Of a DNA stretch of 64,000 nucleotides, positions 14,217 to 30,549 are shown one piece after another. The position numbers and the translations under genes were made by a program. The stretch is from positions 4,775,324 through 4,839,323 of the forward strand of contig NC_066321.1 of NCBI RefSeq assembly GCF_022539315.1, written 5' to 3'. The first letter of the stretch is position 1. Each line of letters opens with the position of its first letter. Below the pieces are notes generated by a model, which made no database searches, was not told where the DNA came from, and saw only the letters and a program-made list of their open reading frames with translations. Source of the stretch: Serinus canaria. Taxonomy: Eukaryota > Chordata > Aves > Passeriformes > Fringillidae.

Positions 14217-14290
<74 letters not shown>
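14011..14290. repeat. GATA tetranucleotide microsatellite, about 280 bp
   Basis: The block is a long run of GATA units. Two fairly pure stretches (about 14030-14095 and 14215-14289) flank a central part interrupted by GACA units and by short breaks at 14110 and 14186. The apparent minus-strand reading frame of repeated YLSI residues is only translated satellite. The interrupted centre and pure ends suggest an old array with later expansion at its edges. Confidence 0.97.
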
Positions 14291-14291
<1 letters not shown>

Positions 14292-14487
14292 CCAATAATC
14301 CCCTGAAATAATACTTATTTTGTTGTTGAACATCTTGGTCAATTCTTACCATGGTTTTGGGAGGAGACAGAATTTATTTTATTTATTTATTTTATTTCTA
14401 TCTTCATTTATTTGATTTCAGCTAATCCCTTCATTGTTTTTGTAAACAAAGCATAATTTTTTGCACCACATTTTGCCAACTGCTTAA

Positions 14488-14504
14488 AATATATATATAT
14501 ATAT
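14488..14504. repeat. AT dinucleotide run
   Basis: About eight AT units in an AT-rich part of the intron. Confidence 0.8.
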
Positions 14505-14817
14505 AAATGTGTTTGGAGCAGAAGTGGATGCTGTGCCTCTGGATCAGCTGACAGCATCTTTAATCCCACAATTCCCACGTTGCTTCTTGCAGCCTCTTAT
14601 TTAATTCATTACTTATGTTCACAGCTCTGTAACAGGCAAAGTGAGTGTATTCCACATATGGCTTTTCTATAAAGTACTTTGTCATGCCAGCACAGGTTTG
14701 CACTGCCCTCCAAATGACACAGACCTCATGTGGAAAGTGGCAGTAGATAATTCAGTAAATAAGGATTATTAGAATGATCTGCTCTATTGAAAAGGGAAAT
14801 TTCAAATATTATTATTA

Positions 14818-14853
14818 TTATTTATTTCAAATATTATTATTTGAAATAAATAA
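14818..14853. repeat. Perfect AT-rich hairpin, 16-bp arms, 4-nt loop
   Basis: Arms 14818-14833 and 14838-14853 are exact reverse complements around the loop TTAT. The right arm runs into a TAAA tetranucleotide array (14851-14871) and the left arm follows an ATT run, so the palindrome may have arisen by simple-repeat slippage. Confidence 0.85.
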
Positions 14854-15272
14854 ATAAATAAATAAATAAATGCATATTTATCACTTTGAACATCAAAATA
14901 CAGCACCTCCAGCAGTTCACTGTTGCACTCCAGTCAGTATCTCCATATCATTACACACCACCACATACTGAAACTTTTTTGTCATTGAGTTCTTCTTGGC
15001 ACTCAGTAAATCTCTCAGGAAATGTCTGTGAAAAGATTTCCTGACTAGAGCCAAAAGCAGGGACTCCTTTTGACAATTATTTGTATAATTTCTTTGCCAA
15101 ATTAGAAATGTATTAAGTAATGTGGCAGATCATTGATGGGCTCTCAGCTGGGGAACCTTGGGAAGTCAAAATGGAAATATTCCTGTTGTTTATGTATTTG
15201 TGTTACAAATCAGCACTCCTTGACTTTAAACCCTGAATATATGCACAGCTTTCTAGCAGCCTCATATTAGTT

Positions 15273-15297
15273 CTAGTAATTAGGCACTAATTACTAG
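15273..15297. repeat. Perfect palindrome, 10-bp arms, 5-nt loop
   Basis: CTAGTAATTA and TAATTACTAG flank the loop GGCAC. Each arm carries a TAATTA core, the usual homeodomain recognition core, so a paired-site role is conceivable but not shown. Confidence 0.75.
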
Positions 15298-16800
15298 TGG
15301 TATCATAAATAATTCTGCCTTCCCACTAGGCTTTGCTGCTGTAAATTAAAGGTTAACAGATCAAGAATAGATTAACAACAGCAAAAGCACAAGAGCCTTC
15401 TCCATGGTGAAATAAAAGCAATTTTGTTGACACTTAACTGAAATTGAGTTCTGTTCTGTAGTGCCTGAAGAAAAAATATCGAAGATTTAAAGATTGTGTG
15501 ATCTCAGAAGAGATAAAATAATGCAAATACAATGCTTCCAATTTAATTTCAAATATTACAGTTCTGTAAAAATCCTGCTTTGCTTTTTCTTTCTACTAAT
15601 TTGATAATTTGTTGCCTATGACCTTTGTTTTAGACAAGACTTTGGTTTGAGGTTTGGGGTTTTTTATAATTTTAATTTGCAAGTACAATTTTGGGGAGAA
15701 TATGATTCATTTACTCAGTAGTTAAAGAAGAAGAAAAACTGCCTATTTTTACTTGCTGTCAAATGCCAGGATGGGAATGGAATCAGGTCATTCCCTTGTT
15801 GCTGACTTTAAATAATGCTCCAGGTAGGAATTTGTAGTGGGAGGGTTTGTAGCTCTGAGTCCTGCACAGAGATGTGCCATCACTGAGCCTGGTGTGGACC
15901 AGCAGCACCCAAACCAACCTCTGCAGCAGAAGATATTTGAAATCCATAAATATATTTGAATATTGAAATGTTTCCAATAATGAAAAATATTTGAAACATC
16001 AGATATTCAAGATGTAAGTTCTAATATTCACTTCAGAACTTATTACTTTGCAAAAAAACTCCACAAACATTAAAGAATAGAGATCCTAAACAGGGGAACT
16101 GAAGTGCTGGATGAGAATCTTGGTTTTATTTCATTTTGTGCAGTTACAGTTTGGGCTAGACACCTTTTTCTATTGGTGAGCCCTGAGTATTTCTCGTTGC
16201 TTTTCACCACTGGAATCATCAATTGAATTGAAATAATTCAATTAATAATAATTCTGCAAAGTTTACTGCATCACCCCAAAGGAAGGCCAGAGCACAGATC
16301 AGTTCTGTCCATTGCTGCCAAGCACAGGCTGTCTGTTTTCTGCTGTCTATTTTCTGTTCTACTCTGTGATAAATAACCACTGGCACAATGTAAACCAGCT
16401 CAAGGATTGATTGTGTTAGTAGTGTTTGCCTGCAGAGATCAAATAGTAAATTGTTTTGCTCCTCTTTGTCGTAAGGTGAGATCATTAACATGAATAAACT
16501 TAATTTGAAATAATTTTTTATTGCTTATTATTTATTCTAAATATTAAATTAGAATTTATGTATGTATTGGAAATATAAATTTCAGATGTTATTTTGTCAG
16601 AATAGTATTTTTTACAGCCTCATCTGTTTCATCATCCAAGATAATTTTCAGCTTTGATGTCATTGATTATATTTAATGGTTAAATGGTTATTTAATGGTA
16701 AAATGGTTGATTATATTTAATGACTTAAATCTAACCCAAGAGCTTTCAGAGCAGGGGCACTGAGGGGTGTACCAGCAACGTTGCTTCCCACAGCGTGCAG

Positions 16801-16824
16801 AAAAAAACAAACAAACACAATAAA

Positions 16825-16860
<36 letters not shown>

Positions 16861-16975
16861 AACCAAAAAAAACCCCATAAAACATCCAACCAAATAAAAA
16901 AACAAAACCAAAGCCAAGAAAACAACAAAAACCACAAACAAAAATACAAACAAAGAAAAAGGGCCCCAAACACCC
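16801..16975. repeat. A-rich low-complexity tract with poly(A) core
   Basis: An uninterrupted A-run of over 30 bases lies at about 16826-16858. It is flanked by AAAC- and AACC-type units, and the plus strand of the whole tract is nearly free of T and G. Apparent frames of poly-Lys/Gln or poly-Phe are artefacts of composition. CR1 elements have no poly(A) tail and no mobile-element body was recognised upstream. Confidence 0.9.
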
Positions 16976-17990
16976 CTTAGATGAGAAAGAAAGAACAGCC
17001 CAGCATCCACAGCAGCTCCCACAGCAAACCTGCCAGCTTCCAGCTGTGTGCAGTGCTGGGATTTTCACAATTTGGAACATCACTGCATTTCACAGCACTG
17101 ATACAACTTTCCTTGAATTTGCTGGAAGGAAAAAAAAAAAAAATCCCCCTCCCTTCTGTTGACTGCGAACTCATCCTAACTTAAAGTCATCAGTTCTCAG
17201 GGTCTGAAGCCTTTGGGATCTGAAGTCTCAATGTAATCCTGGCCTTTCTGCCTGGGAAGGAGCCCTGAGATTCCTAAAGCTTGCATACTGTGGATTTTTG
17301 ATTAATTTAATGTAATCCTACATAATGATGATTATTGTAGCATTTTCTGCATAAGATGGATGAGACAGGTTCTCAAATGCCAGCTATTACTGACATTTAA
17401 TCTGGTATAGGTCATCAAATACCAAGGTGGAAGAACTGTTTTAATTTATTTTTTCTCATTAATAATACATTTAAAAGAAATTATTATTGCAAAAATGTTT
17501 CCCTTTTCCATTGCTTGTCACTAAGTGGGAAAAAGTTGGGTGACAGAAATCACTTGGTGGAGGACAAAGCATCCTGGATTGTGATTGATGCTGGTGCTGT
17601 GGAAAACATGATTTTAAACCCCTGACAAACTGAGTGGGCCCATTTTCCACATTTCATAGTGCCAAATGCTCCATGCAACCATCATTTATTGCTCAGGCTG
17701 GGTTGAAAAGGCCATGTCTCAAATTCTGGGAAGGAAAAGGCCCTGGAGAAGGGAGGCTGTGTTTGGGAAATGATGGCCTCCTGTGTCTAGCCAGTCCTTT
17801 TTAAACAAGGACTTGCTGCTGCTGATTTGCTCTGAGCCTGAGCTTAGCTCCAGGACAAAAGTTAAACCCTCCCAACTCCACACTGCTTTAGCCTCAGGCT
17901 CCTCAGGCTGCAAGACAAACACAATTTCAGGGATCTTCTTTAATTCTACTTTTATTGCCCTACAATCACTGAACAATTAATGAAAACTTT

Positions 17991-18013
17991 CCCCCTTCCT
18001 CCCCCTCCCTCCC
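17991..18013 (-). repeat. C-rich run, G-quadruplex motif on the minus strand
   Basis: On the plus strand four C-runs of 3-5 bases are separated by gaps of 5, 1 and 1 bases. On the minus strand this fits the usual four-tract G3+ with 1-7 base loop rule. It lies deep in an intron, far from any exon. Confidence 0.7.
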
Positions 18014-19550
18014 AAAAAAATCCTATTTTCAAAGTAATTTTTAATATTGTCGCTTTTCAACTAGGGGAAAAGGTTATTTATTAAGTGGAAGGAGCAATAG
18101 AGTCTGACTGCACATAATATCTTGTGAAAATTAAATACCTCCAGGAAAAGTGCTGCATTTATTTCTCCTGTGAAAGAGCTTTGGTACAATAGTGAGGAAA
18201 TCTTTGAAAACCAGGGTATGAATATGTGTATTCTGCTCTGTACATAAAAGAATGCATGTAAAGAGTATAAAAGGTCATGTGGCACCATTTTGATGCTCCA
18301 GAAATCATTCAAAGCAGGATAATCAAAAATTGCACATTAAAATACCTATCCAGAGTTGGGTTTGAGGGATAACAAACATATCAGAGCCTGAGTTGCCAAT
18401 GAAGGAGGAGAATTTTAATTTTCAGGGGCAAAATTATTTCCCTGCCTCTTGTACATGTGGTGAAGGAGTGGAAATGGGCCATCTTACCCTCAAAAATAAA
18501 TAGAATAATCCAAGAACTATTCATCATCATGTTCCACATTTCAGCATCTCTAACATCAGTGCATGCTTTGAATGTAAACACATATTTTGTAACTAAATAA
18601 AATCTGCTAAATATTCTCTTTACTTTAGAGTGGGTTTATATCTACTTTTTAAATATGTGATGGAGACTTCATGGTATCATTTGGATGTCACATAAAAGTC
18701 TACTTAAATGTTGATATAAAGCCATGTAACATGGCACTTTGTTTATAAAATGATTTTTTTCCAGTGGATCAGCACACTGATTTGGCACAGCTGGTTTGTG
18801 ATAAAATGGGAATAATCAATGTTTCTTCATTTCTGTTCTAATTGATGAGCTTGCAGTTGCACATGGGGAAACACATTTAGTTTGAAAGGACTCCTAATTC
18901 CAAATTTCTGTGTCTGATGTAAGTCTGAATCCTCACATTTTCAGATAAAGGGCAGTAATCTGAGAAATAAATACTGATTCAAGTTCAGGGCCCTTAATGA
19001 ATCCAGGAATAAATCTGCAATGTGTCTTTCATTTCAAACTGACAGTTATTAAAACTTTGCATGTATTTATGGAATAAAAATGTGGCTGAAGACCAAATAT
19101 TGGATTTACTGATTAAAATTTCATATTGGGAATGAGTTTGAAAAATTCAGAGAACATGCTTTTTATTCAGAAAATTTATTTGTGCACAAAATTGCTCAAG
19201 GTAATCAGATTATTTTAATGAAAAGATATTGAATTGTATGTAGACAGAAAGCAGGTTTAAGCAAGTATAAATTTGATATATTCTAAGGGATGCACTTTTA
19301 CTAGAGTTTGTCCCATTGCTGTAGTATTGATATTGGAAAAAAGAAAAAATAGACAATTGTGTTTGAGAGTGCAAGACAAACTTTCTCTGCAGTTTTATCC
19401 ACAAGCAAAACCTGGGAACTGAACTTCCATTTCTCAGTGTGTTTGATTTATTGCTGTTATATTCCAGATGTGCTTTTTTTGAGCATGTACAGCCACAACT
19501 ACTCATAAATGGAGGGAGAAATAGAACATGGTTGGATTGATTTGGGTTTA

Positions 19551-19577
19551 TTACATATTTAAATATTAAATATGTAA
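19551..19577. repeat. Perfect AT-rich hairpin, 11-bp arms
   Basis: TTACATATTTA and TAAATATGTAA flank the loop AATAT. Partial echoes of ATATGTAA follow up to about 19600. Confidence 0.8.
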
Positions 19578-20891
19578 CATAAAATATGTAATATGTATAT
19601 AGATAATATATAAGAGAAAATATTTCATATTTTACATATTCCTCTGCATAGGAAGAAGTAGAGTTTGTGTGAGAAAATTGCAACTGTGACAAAACATCAT
19701 GAGACAGAAACTCAGTTTTATATCTTTCTGTCCTATATCCAGAGATGGTAGATGAGTGCACAGGACAGGCATCTGCACTCTCACCCTTCAGAAAAATCAT
19801 ATTTGGGTGGGAAAAGGAGAGGCAAACACTTTTAAGGATTAATATGAACTTATTATGAACTTATATTTGATTGACATCCCTAAGACAAATAAAGGCTTTT
19901 ATACCCTCTGTAGTGGAAGGGATCAAACTTGAAGAATAGCCTGCAGGATTGCTAAAACAATTGTGGAGTACAGTCATAACAACATAATAAACCCCCATAC
20001 TTGATGGGTAAATTGTGTTCACTCTATAACACCCCAAAAATTCACATTTCTGTGTCTATAAGGAAATGGGGGCTGGGGGGACCTGTTGATGGCAAACCAA
20101 TTTAGCTCTCTAACAGGTATATTTTTGTAAATGGATGAACAGATTAAATAGAAACAAACAAACAAATATGACAACTTGCATCTTCCTTAGCAGTGAACCA
20201 GAATGGCTTTGATTTTAATCCATCCCCAAATTCTCAGCTACTTTCCCCATTTGCTGCTCAGGCCTCCACCCCTGTGGCTCCAAATAAGAAAACTTTTGTT
20301 TGAATTGGCAATTTCCCTGCAAAGAGAAGTGTATTTCATGACAAATGTCCCCCCTGGGGGCTGAGTTTTGCTGATTTTTGCCTGTTGCTGTGCAGCAGTG
20401 AGTGGAGCTGGGCTCTGCCTGCTGAGAATGAGTTGTCTGACTGGGTTTTACTTTTATCTGCAGCTCGACCCTGTGCTGCTTCCTGCCTGGCACTAAATCT
20501 GCAGCTCTCTAGGAGCAGAAACCATTATTATTTTACTCACTACTAGATTTCCAAAATGCCAGGAACATTTGGAACATATGTCTTCCTTTACGCTGCAGAA
20601 ATCACAGAGGAGCTTTAATAGAATTTCACTCCCGTGCAGCACAAAAACATCCACTCCATATTTCCTTCCAATATCAGTTACAAAAAAAAAAAAAATAAGG
20701 CACTTTTCTGGAGAGCCAAAGAGTTTCTAACCCCCCAAATAGTGTGGGAAATTATCCTCCAGGTGATGGATGCTGCCTTGTGCTGGAAAAAGCAGAGGAA
20801 GGAGAAACCCAAATCCCCAAATTCAGTGGTATTTCAGTTCCTTCTCTGGGGAAAAATTTCCCTTTGCCCCAAACCTGAGAATTGCTCTCAA

Positions 20892-20908
20892 TGTGTGTGT
20901 GTGTGTGT
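20892..20908. repeat. TG dinucleotide run
   Basis: A short run of about eight TG units. Confidence 0.85.
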
Positions 20909-23013
20909 TCTAGCAAGCAGTGCTCTCTAAGTTCCTAAAATCTGGGACACTGAGGGCCATTGATCATTTATTACCAAAAATGGGCCAAATCTGAGGGTGG
21001 CCCATTTCTTCTGCTTTAGATGTGGATGAAAAAGAAAACTGCTGAACCCAGAAACCAACCCAAACATCATCAGAGTTAAAAATGCTCCTGGATCATGCTA
21101 GAAAGCTTATTATTAATTAAATGGCATGTAAACAAAATCAAATCACATTCATTTTTTTTAAATGCAGTAGAAATCAGGCCCAGGGCTGTGTGGCAGTCCC
21201 CTTCAGAGAATGCAATAGTGGATCACCTCACAGCACAGGCTGCAGGAGAGCCCCAGGGGTGTTTTCACACAGCCCTTTTAATGAGCTGTTTGGATCACCT
21301 CCTCTGAAGAAGGTTCCTTGTTCACAGTCCCCACAATTTTCCTTATCTTGTTTGTCCTACAGGAAATCTGGATGGTGCCACTCAATGCCAGTGCTGTTCT
21401 CATTATGCTTCAAAGCAATTAAATTGCACAGCATTTCTCTTAATTCCAATTCATACTTTTTTCCCACATCATAACCCTGCTCCTAAATTGGTAAAAAGCC
21501 TCTAACTCTTTGTGACTTGTTGTTTTTGCTAAAATCATCTGAATATCTTTAGTTGCCTTCTGTCTTGAAAATGACCCTCAGTGTAACTTCTGAAAATTAA
21601 ACCCTGTCCTTTCTACTCATAGCTCCTGTTGAGGTGTGCTAGGAATTATTTTACTTTATTCTAGTTAGGTCTTGTTCAGAGCAGTAACTTGGCCTAAGAA
21701 AGCATCATTTTTTTTTCTGTGTATACTTCACTAATTTGCTTCCTACAATATTTCATTGGCTTTTTGTCAAGGAGCTCCAGAATTTGTATTTTTACCCCCC
21801 AAACTCTGATTGTTCTGTACAGTGTTTGGCATCTTAAGTGCATTAGAAATCAGCAGTTTTCAGTCATGCAAGTGCCCAAATGTAGCTTTACTGGGAAAAC
21901 AATTCTTTCTCAGCTAATTAAATAGGTGGATTCTGAAGGAGGTGACTGAGAGCTTGGAAAACAAAAGGAAGTGATGAGAGAGAAGGTTCTGGGCAAAACC
22001 AGTGGTGAGAAGGGGTTTGGCAGCTGAGCTAAGGCAGTAACTGTCCCACAGCTGTCTCTGTAAGGAGAGAACAGCAGCCCTTTTGAAGCCCTCCTTCCAT
22101 ATTTTTGATAATGAAGGAAAGATGAATGAATGTGAGAGCAGGGACTGGGAAGTTCCCTGTCACTCTTGTCTCATGGCAGCATTCTTTTCCTCTGGAATTA
22201 GTTCTATTTGGTAACATTTATTGCTCTTTTCAGTCAGTGGGTTTGTCAGGGAGGATTCTTTTAAAAGGCTGGAGGGCTGTCATTGCTCAGATGTGGACAG
22301 AGTAGTCCCTGTGCTCCCAGCTGGAGCCAAACTCTCTGCAAAAGCTCCAGCCATAACTTTTTAAGACTGAGTTGTTATTCTGAGGAGGGTGCAGGTAATA
22401 GAGGGAAGGATGAGTTTCTCTCAGCAGTGTAACAGAGCTGTGAAAATAGCAAATGCCATCCAGGGGTGGCTGAGTCTCCAGCTGGTGCAGGGAGGTGGCT
22501 GGGCTGTTGTGCACCCCAGTGAACTCAGCTCTGGAGCAGCCAACCCAGTGCTGGCCATGCTTGTTCAATTACTGACCTCAAACTGGAATAACTGCACAGG
22601 AGGGCAGCAGAAAGGGGCTGCCTCATGAGAGGAGGAAGTCTGCCTTGCCTGCTTATCTCTCACTGCTAGGCAGGGGGAAAGAATTTGATTTCCATCTAGA
22701 AATAGCTCTGGAGAGGAGCACAGGTGAAAATAGCTGTTTAAGCCAAATAAGCTGCTGCAGAAATTACACATTCAGTCTGTGTAATTCAGCCTGGAAGATA
22801 TCACCATTAGTTATTAGATGTAGAATCCTAACTGCTGGGACCACAGTGAAACCATTCTGGAAAAGTCAAAACAACTGAATATTTAAGAGTTTAAATTCCT
22901 GCTAAGGACCAGGACTTGATGAAGAAGATTCTCTTTTTTGTTGTTGTTTAACTAGAGGCAGAATTCAGAATTTCCACACAGGAAGTCTATAGCTTTCAAA
23001 AGATAACCTGCCA

Positions 23014-23110
23014 TAAAATAAAATTAAAATAAAATAAAATAAAATAAAATAAAATAAAATAAAATAAAATAAAATAAAATAAAATAAAATAAAATAAAAT
23101 AAAATAAAAT
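23014..23110. repeat. AAAAT pentanucleotide microsatellite
   Basis: Nearly pure AAAAT units, about 19 copies, with one irregular unit near 23025. The repeated FILFY minus-strand frame over it is translated satellite. Confidence 0.97.
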
Positions 23111-24607
23111 TCAGTTTAGTGCCAACATTGCTGTTGTTGCACAGCCTCAATTAGCAATCAATTAGCCTCGTTGGCAGCCCCAGGAAATGAGGGCTGCCAT
23201 GGACTCAGCTCTCTGTCAGCCCCAGAGCCCTGAGCTGGGCTCTGCAGGGACATGCTCACTGAGTTTTCCTCCCAAAACTGCTCTGTGAATGGAGAAAAGA
23301 TTTCATTGCCCTCTGCTGAAAATGGAGAGGCAAACCCAGCACCATTTGTGAGCCCAGAAATTGGCCTAGAGCTGAAATAAATACTGCACAGTGCATCCTT
23401 CAGAGCTGCCAAGGCAAAGGCAGTGCAGTGTAATTGTGGGTCAACTTCCTGTGCTAGAAATGCACTTCTGGTTCAAACCTCACTCTCAAAATCTGCAGTA
23501 GTCATTAAATACAGAACTGCACTTTAAGATTACACAGTAAAGCATTTCATTTTCTTAATTTAATTTTCAGAGCACTTTGATCATGCAACAGCACTTAGGG
23601 AACCACTTTCTTGTTCTGTCTTTTACCTCTTCCTTTAATTATAAAGTTTCATTTTTGTCAGTCTCGAGGAGGAGAACAATGATTTTTAGAGTAAAAAGAC
23701 TGTAATTTATACATGAAGTCATGATAACTTGCACAAATTCTGTAATTATAAGACAGATATTGAGGAAAAAAAAATAATTGACCCCCTATTCCACAAAGCT
23801 GGAGCAATTTCTTAAATTCTTAAATATTCTTTATTCTTAGATGTTCCTTACTGGATCTATTTGCTATTGACATACGAATATTTTATTTCTTGTCTGATCT
23901 GAAAAGATATTGTTGTTGTAAAAGATATTTGTTTTTCTTTTTAACTTTTATTATAATCTTTAGAAATGTTAAATTATTAATAAAACCAAACACTATGGAG
24001 TAGAGTCAGTCTGAAGTCACACTTCAGGTGTTTATAACTGCTGTGTCTGGATGTGTATTTACATAAATGTGTGTTTATAGATTTATTTGCTTGTGAGTGT
24101 CTGATCACAGCAAACCCAGTTGGTTCTATGATTCCAAAATGAGCTTGATTTGAATTATTCAATCTTGATACACAAAGTTCCATTAAATAACAGAAATCAA
24201 ATCCCCAGAAGTACAGATTGTATTCTGGAACACATGTGACATTTTAACAACTTATTTTAAATATATATAAGTGTTGGCCTTGTTATTCCTGGTGATCTGA
24301 ATACATACATAAATAAGTGTATATACTATTGAATACACTTTTTTTATTTCTTTCTGTTTTCATTCCAAATTACTTTTGCTTTTCAGGCATGATTTTTACA
24401 TTGCAAATATCCTGTGCTGTGGACATTTTGATTTATATGGACCTGGATGTTAAGTTTGTGTTTTTAAATATATTCTTAGAGTAAAGCTGGATTAAAGAAT
24501 GACAATGAAGGACAGGACAGAAACTCAGAGTTATTCTGATAAATAGAAATCCCTGTCAGGAAAGGAGTTATCCCTCAGGAATGTTATAGGTAAAGTTTAT
24601 TCTGCCT

Positions 24608-24678
24608 TATGGCCTGGTGATGGACTACCTGACCTTTCAAAGTCTCCTCCAGCCCTATTTTATGATTCTGAGATCAAT
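24608..24678 (+). mobile_element. Possible old CR1 3'-end remnant
   Basis: The order of a GATGGACTACCTGACCTTT-like segment, then CTCCTCCAGCCC, then TATGATTCTGAGA resembles a diverged CR1 tail ending in the TATGATTCT octamer. Only about 70 bases can be followed, so this is tentative. Confidence 0.45.
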
Positions 24679-25692
24679 TCATTTTGGCATTTGACAGCTC
24701 CTGCACATAGACTGTAGATGATTCTAATGCCTTTAGTTTTATAAAAAGTTGTTGGGCTGTTTTGTATTTTATTTGTATTTTTTGCACTTGAAACACTTTA
24801 CCTCTAGAATGTATTCTTATTTATTTGAAGACTAAAAATAAAAGATATGGTTTCGTTCTGCTGTTCAGCAAATAGCCTAAAACTGGATTTTTATGAGAAG
24901 TTACAAGGCTATAAATTACTGCTCTATCACATAAAGATATCTGAAGTTTTATATGCTGTTGATCCAAAGTTATTCCCATTAGTGGTAATAACTAGGAGAT
25001 AATTCACTTTATTTGGATAATGAAATCCTCGTTCTCAAAGTGGTTTTAGTAACATTCAGCCTGGAATCAGATTATTCTTTACAGCATGTTAAAGTCATGG
25101 CAAGGTGGTCTTGAGCCTGCAAGTGTAATTTGTTCTCACAAAGAGGCAATCCTGTTAAAATATTGTCAGGTTAATCAGAATTGATTTGCTAAACCCAGTG
25201 AATGCTAATCAAGCATTGGCTTAGGGAGCTTTAGCAGCAAGTGTAAGTCTTTGATAGTTTCCCATTATTCCTGGATGGAATGACTCACTGGGTTTGTGCA
25301 GCATTTTGAAGCCTGAGCACCTTTCCAAGGCTGGAGACAAATGTACTACAGACTAAAGCAGCTCCTCCAGAAACAGATGTTAAAACACCTGACAGTGGGG
25401 ATCCCTGCCTTTGTTAAAGCTCATGTGCAACAACTGTTCTGCAGACAGCCTGAGTGCTTTGTGCTTTTGTCACTGTCATCTGTAACTATCCCACCATTTT
25501 CTACAAATAATGGTTAAAATTGAATTTAAGATTGTAATTTTAGAATGTTACATGGTGCATCTGTTTTCGAAGGAAATGCATTTAGAACTTCTGACTCTTA
25601 CATTTGAAAGATAATTCTGTGTAATTGTTAATTTGTTAGAAGATACGGTGAATTTTAAAAATAATTATGGGGTGTATAAGAAATTGAAATGA

Positions 25693-29026
<3,334 letters not shown>

Positions 29027-30400
29027 TGAGTGCTTGGGCAGTCAAAAAGGTCCTACCAAAAAAAAAAAAAAAGGATCTGAAGATGGAACTAAAATTTGTC
29101 CTTGTGGCAGAACTTTGTATTCCTTGAGTTTTGTGTTGCACTTTTCCCGTGTCTCTAAGCTCCAACTCAACCCTTTCCAGAGAATTCAGTTTGGGGAGCT
29201 GCCCAAGGGCCCTGCTCTGCACGTTGTGGCACTCAGCATTTAACACCTTCAGGATTGTTGGATGTACAGTGTTGTCCACAAGCTTTGGTTCTCAGACCTC
29301 AGAGATTCCTGCTCTCTCTGGGCCTGCTTTTCACACCTCAGGTGAGCTCCCATCTCTGGGGCTGCCAAAAAGGCACAGAGGTGTGGGCAGCTGAGCTGCC
29401 AGCACAGCCCAGCTGAGAGAGGGAAATGCTGACAGGGTGAATATCAGCTTTGCCATCTGTGAAAGAAATCTTCATTTTCATCTAGAATGAAAGAACTCTT
29501 TTTTATCTCTGAATTTTTTGGTAAAACAGCAATTTCTGAGTAGTCCTGTACGACTGTAATCTGCTCACATCCTTTCTGTATGCAGAACATCAGTGGGAGC
29601 TCTGGGAACTTTGTGCAAAGAGTGCAAGATCCAAAATGTTTCCCGTGAGGCTTTATGGGAATGTTTTTGCCATGACTGATAACAATGAATCGTTGCCATG
29701 ACTGCTTAGACAGAAAAGCCAACACATCAATTCTCAATGTCAATGTTTCTAAACAGAAGGGCTGCTTCTGAAGAAGCTCGTGAAGTGGGAACAAACTCTA
29801 AATTGATGTAGAGTGGGTGAACTAATTTTCACCCTGGAGCTGAGGACATTGATTTGCAGATGTCAATGTCTGAAGGAGGCTGCAAAGACTTTCTTTGCTA
29901 TTATCATCCCTCTCGTACTCCTGAGGGAGTCAGGGAGGTTGAGTAGAGGAGAGACATGAGCACAGTGTAATCTTTTATTACATCCTGTGATTACCCCACC
30001 ACTCCTTTTGTTTTGAATGGACATGTTTGTTGCTTGTCAAGATTCCCTGTAACAGCTGTCTCAGCTTGGTGGAGTTTCTGTATTACCTTTAACCTTATCG
30101 ACCCTAAACCACTTGATTGCTTTATTTTAAAAGAAACAAACCTGAAAACTTGAGGTGAGGTAGAAAGAACTGAACATTTTCTGAACTAGAATACTCTTTT
30201 CTGGTTTAAGCCAGCTGAGAAATTTTAATATAGCCTGGTAAGTTTTGTTTCCTCAGCATACTGCCTTAAAGAGTGAAAAAAAAAAAAAAAAAAAAAAATT
30301 AGGCTGCTAATATAGAACCATGCATTTGGAACTATGAAATCCAGAATAAGGAATTCTTTGGCTTCTTCAGCTGGATTTATATCCCAGCTGTACAAATCTG

Positions 30401-30549
30401 CAGCCCACCCCAGGAAGTGTTCAAGGCCAGGTTGGATGGGGCTTGGAGCATCCTGGTTTAGTGGGAGGTGTCCCTGCCAATGGCAGGGGTTTGGAATAAG
30501 ATGGGCCCTAAGGCCCCTTCCAACCCAAACCATTCTGTGATTCTATAAA
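30401..30549 (+). mobile_element. CR1 LINE 3' end, strongly truncated
   Basis: The segment follows the CR1 3'-end pattern: GGAAGTGTTCAAGGCCAGGT, then GGTGTCCCTGCCAATGGCAG, then CCCTTCCAACCCAAACCATT, ending in octamer-like CTGTGATTCTATAAAT. It is on the same strand as the gene. Confidence 0.85.

Noticed and set aside
13975..14352. 125-codon frame of repeated Ile-Tyr-Leu-Ser
   Set aside because: Translation of the GATA satellite.
19210..19800. Longest open frame, 196 codons on the minus strand
   Set aside because: No recognisable domain, AT-driven Tyr/Ile/Phe/Ser-rich composition, partly over an AT-rich hairpin, and inside an intron. Treated as chance.
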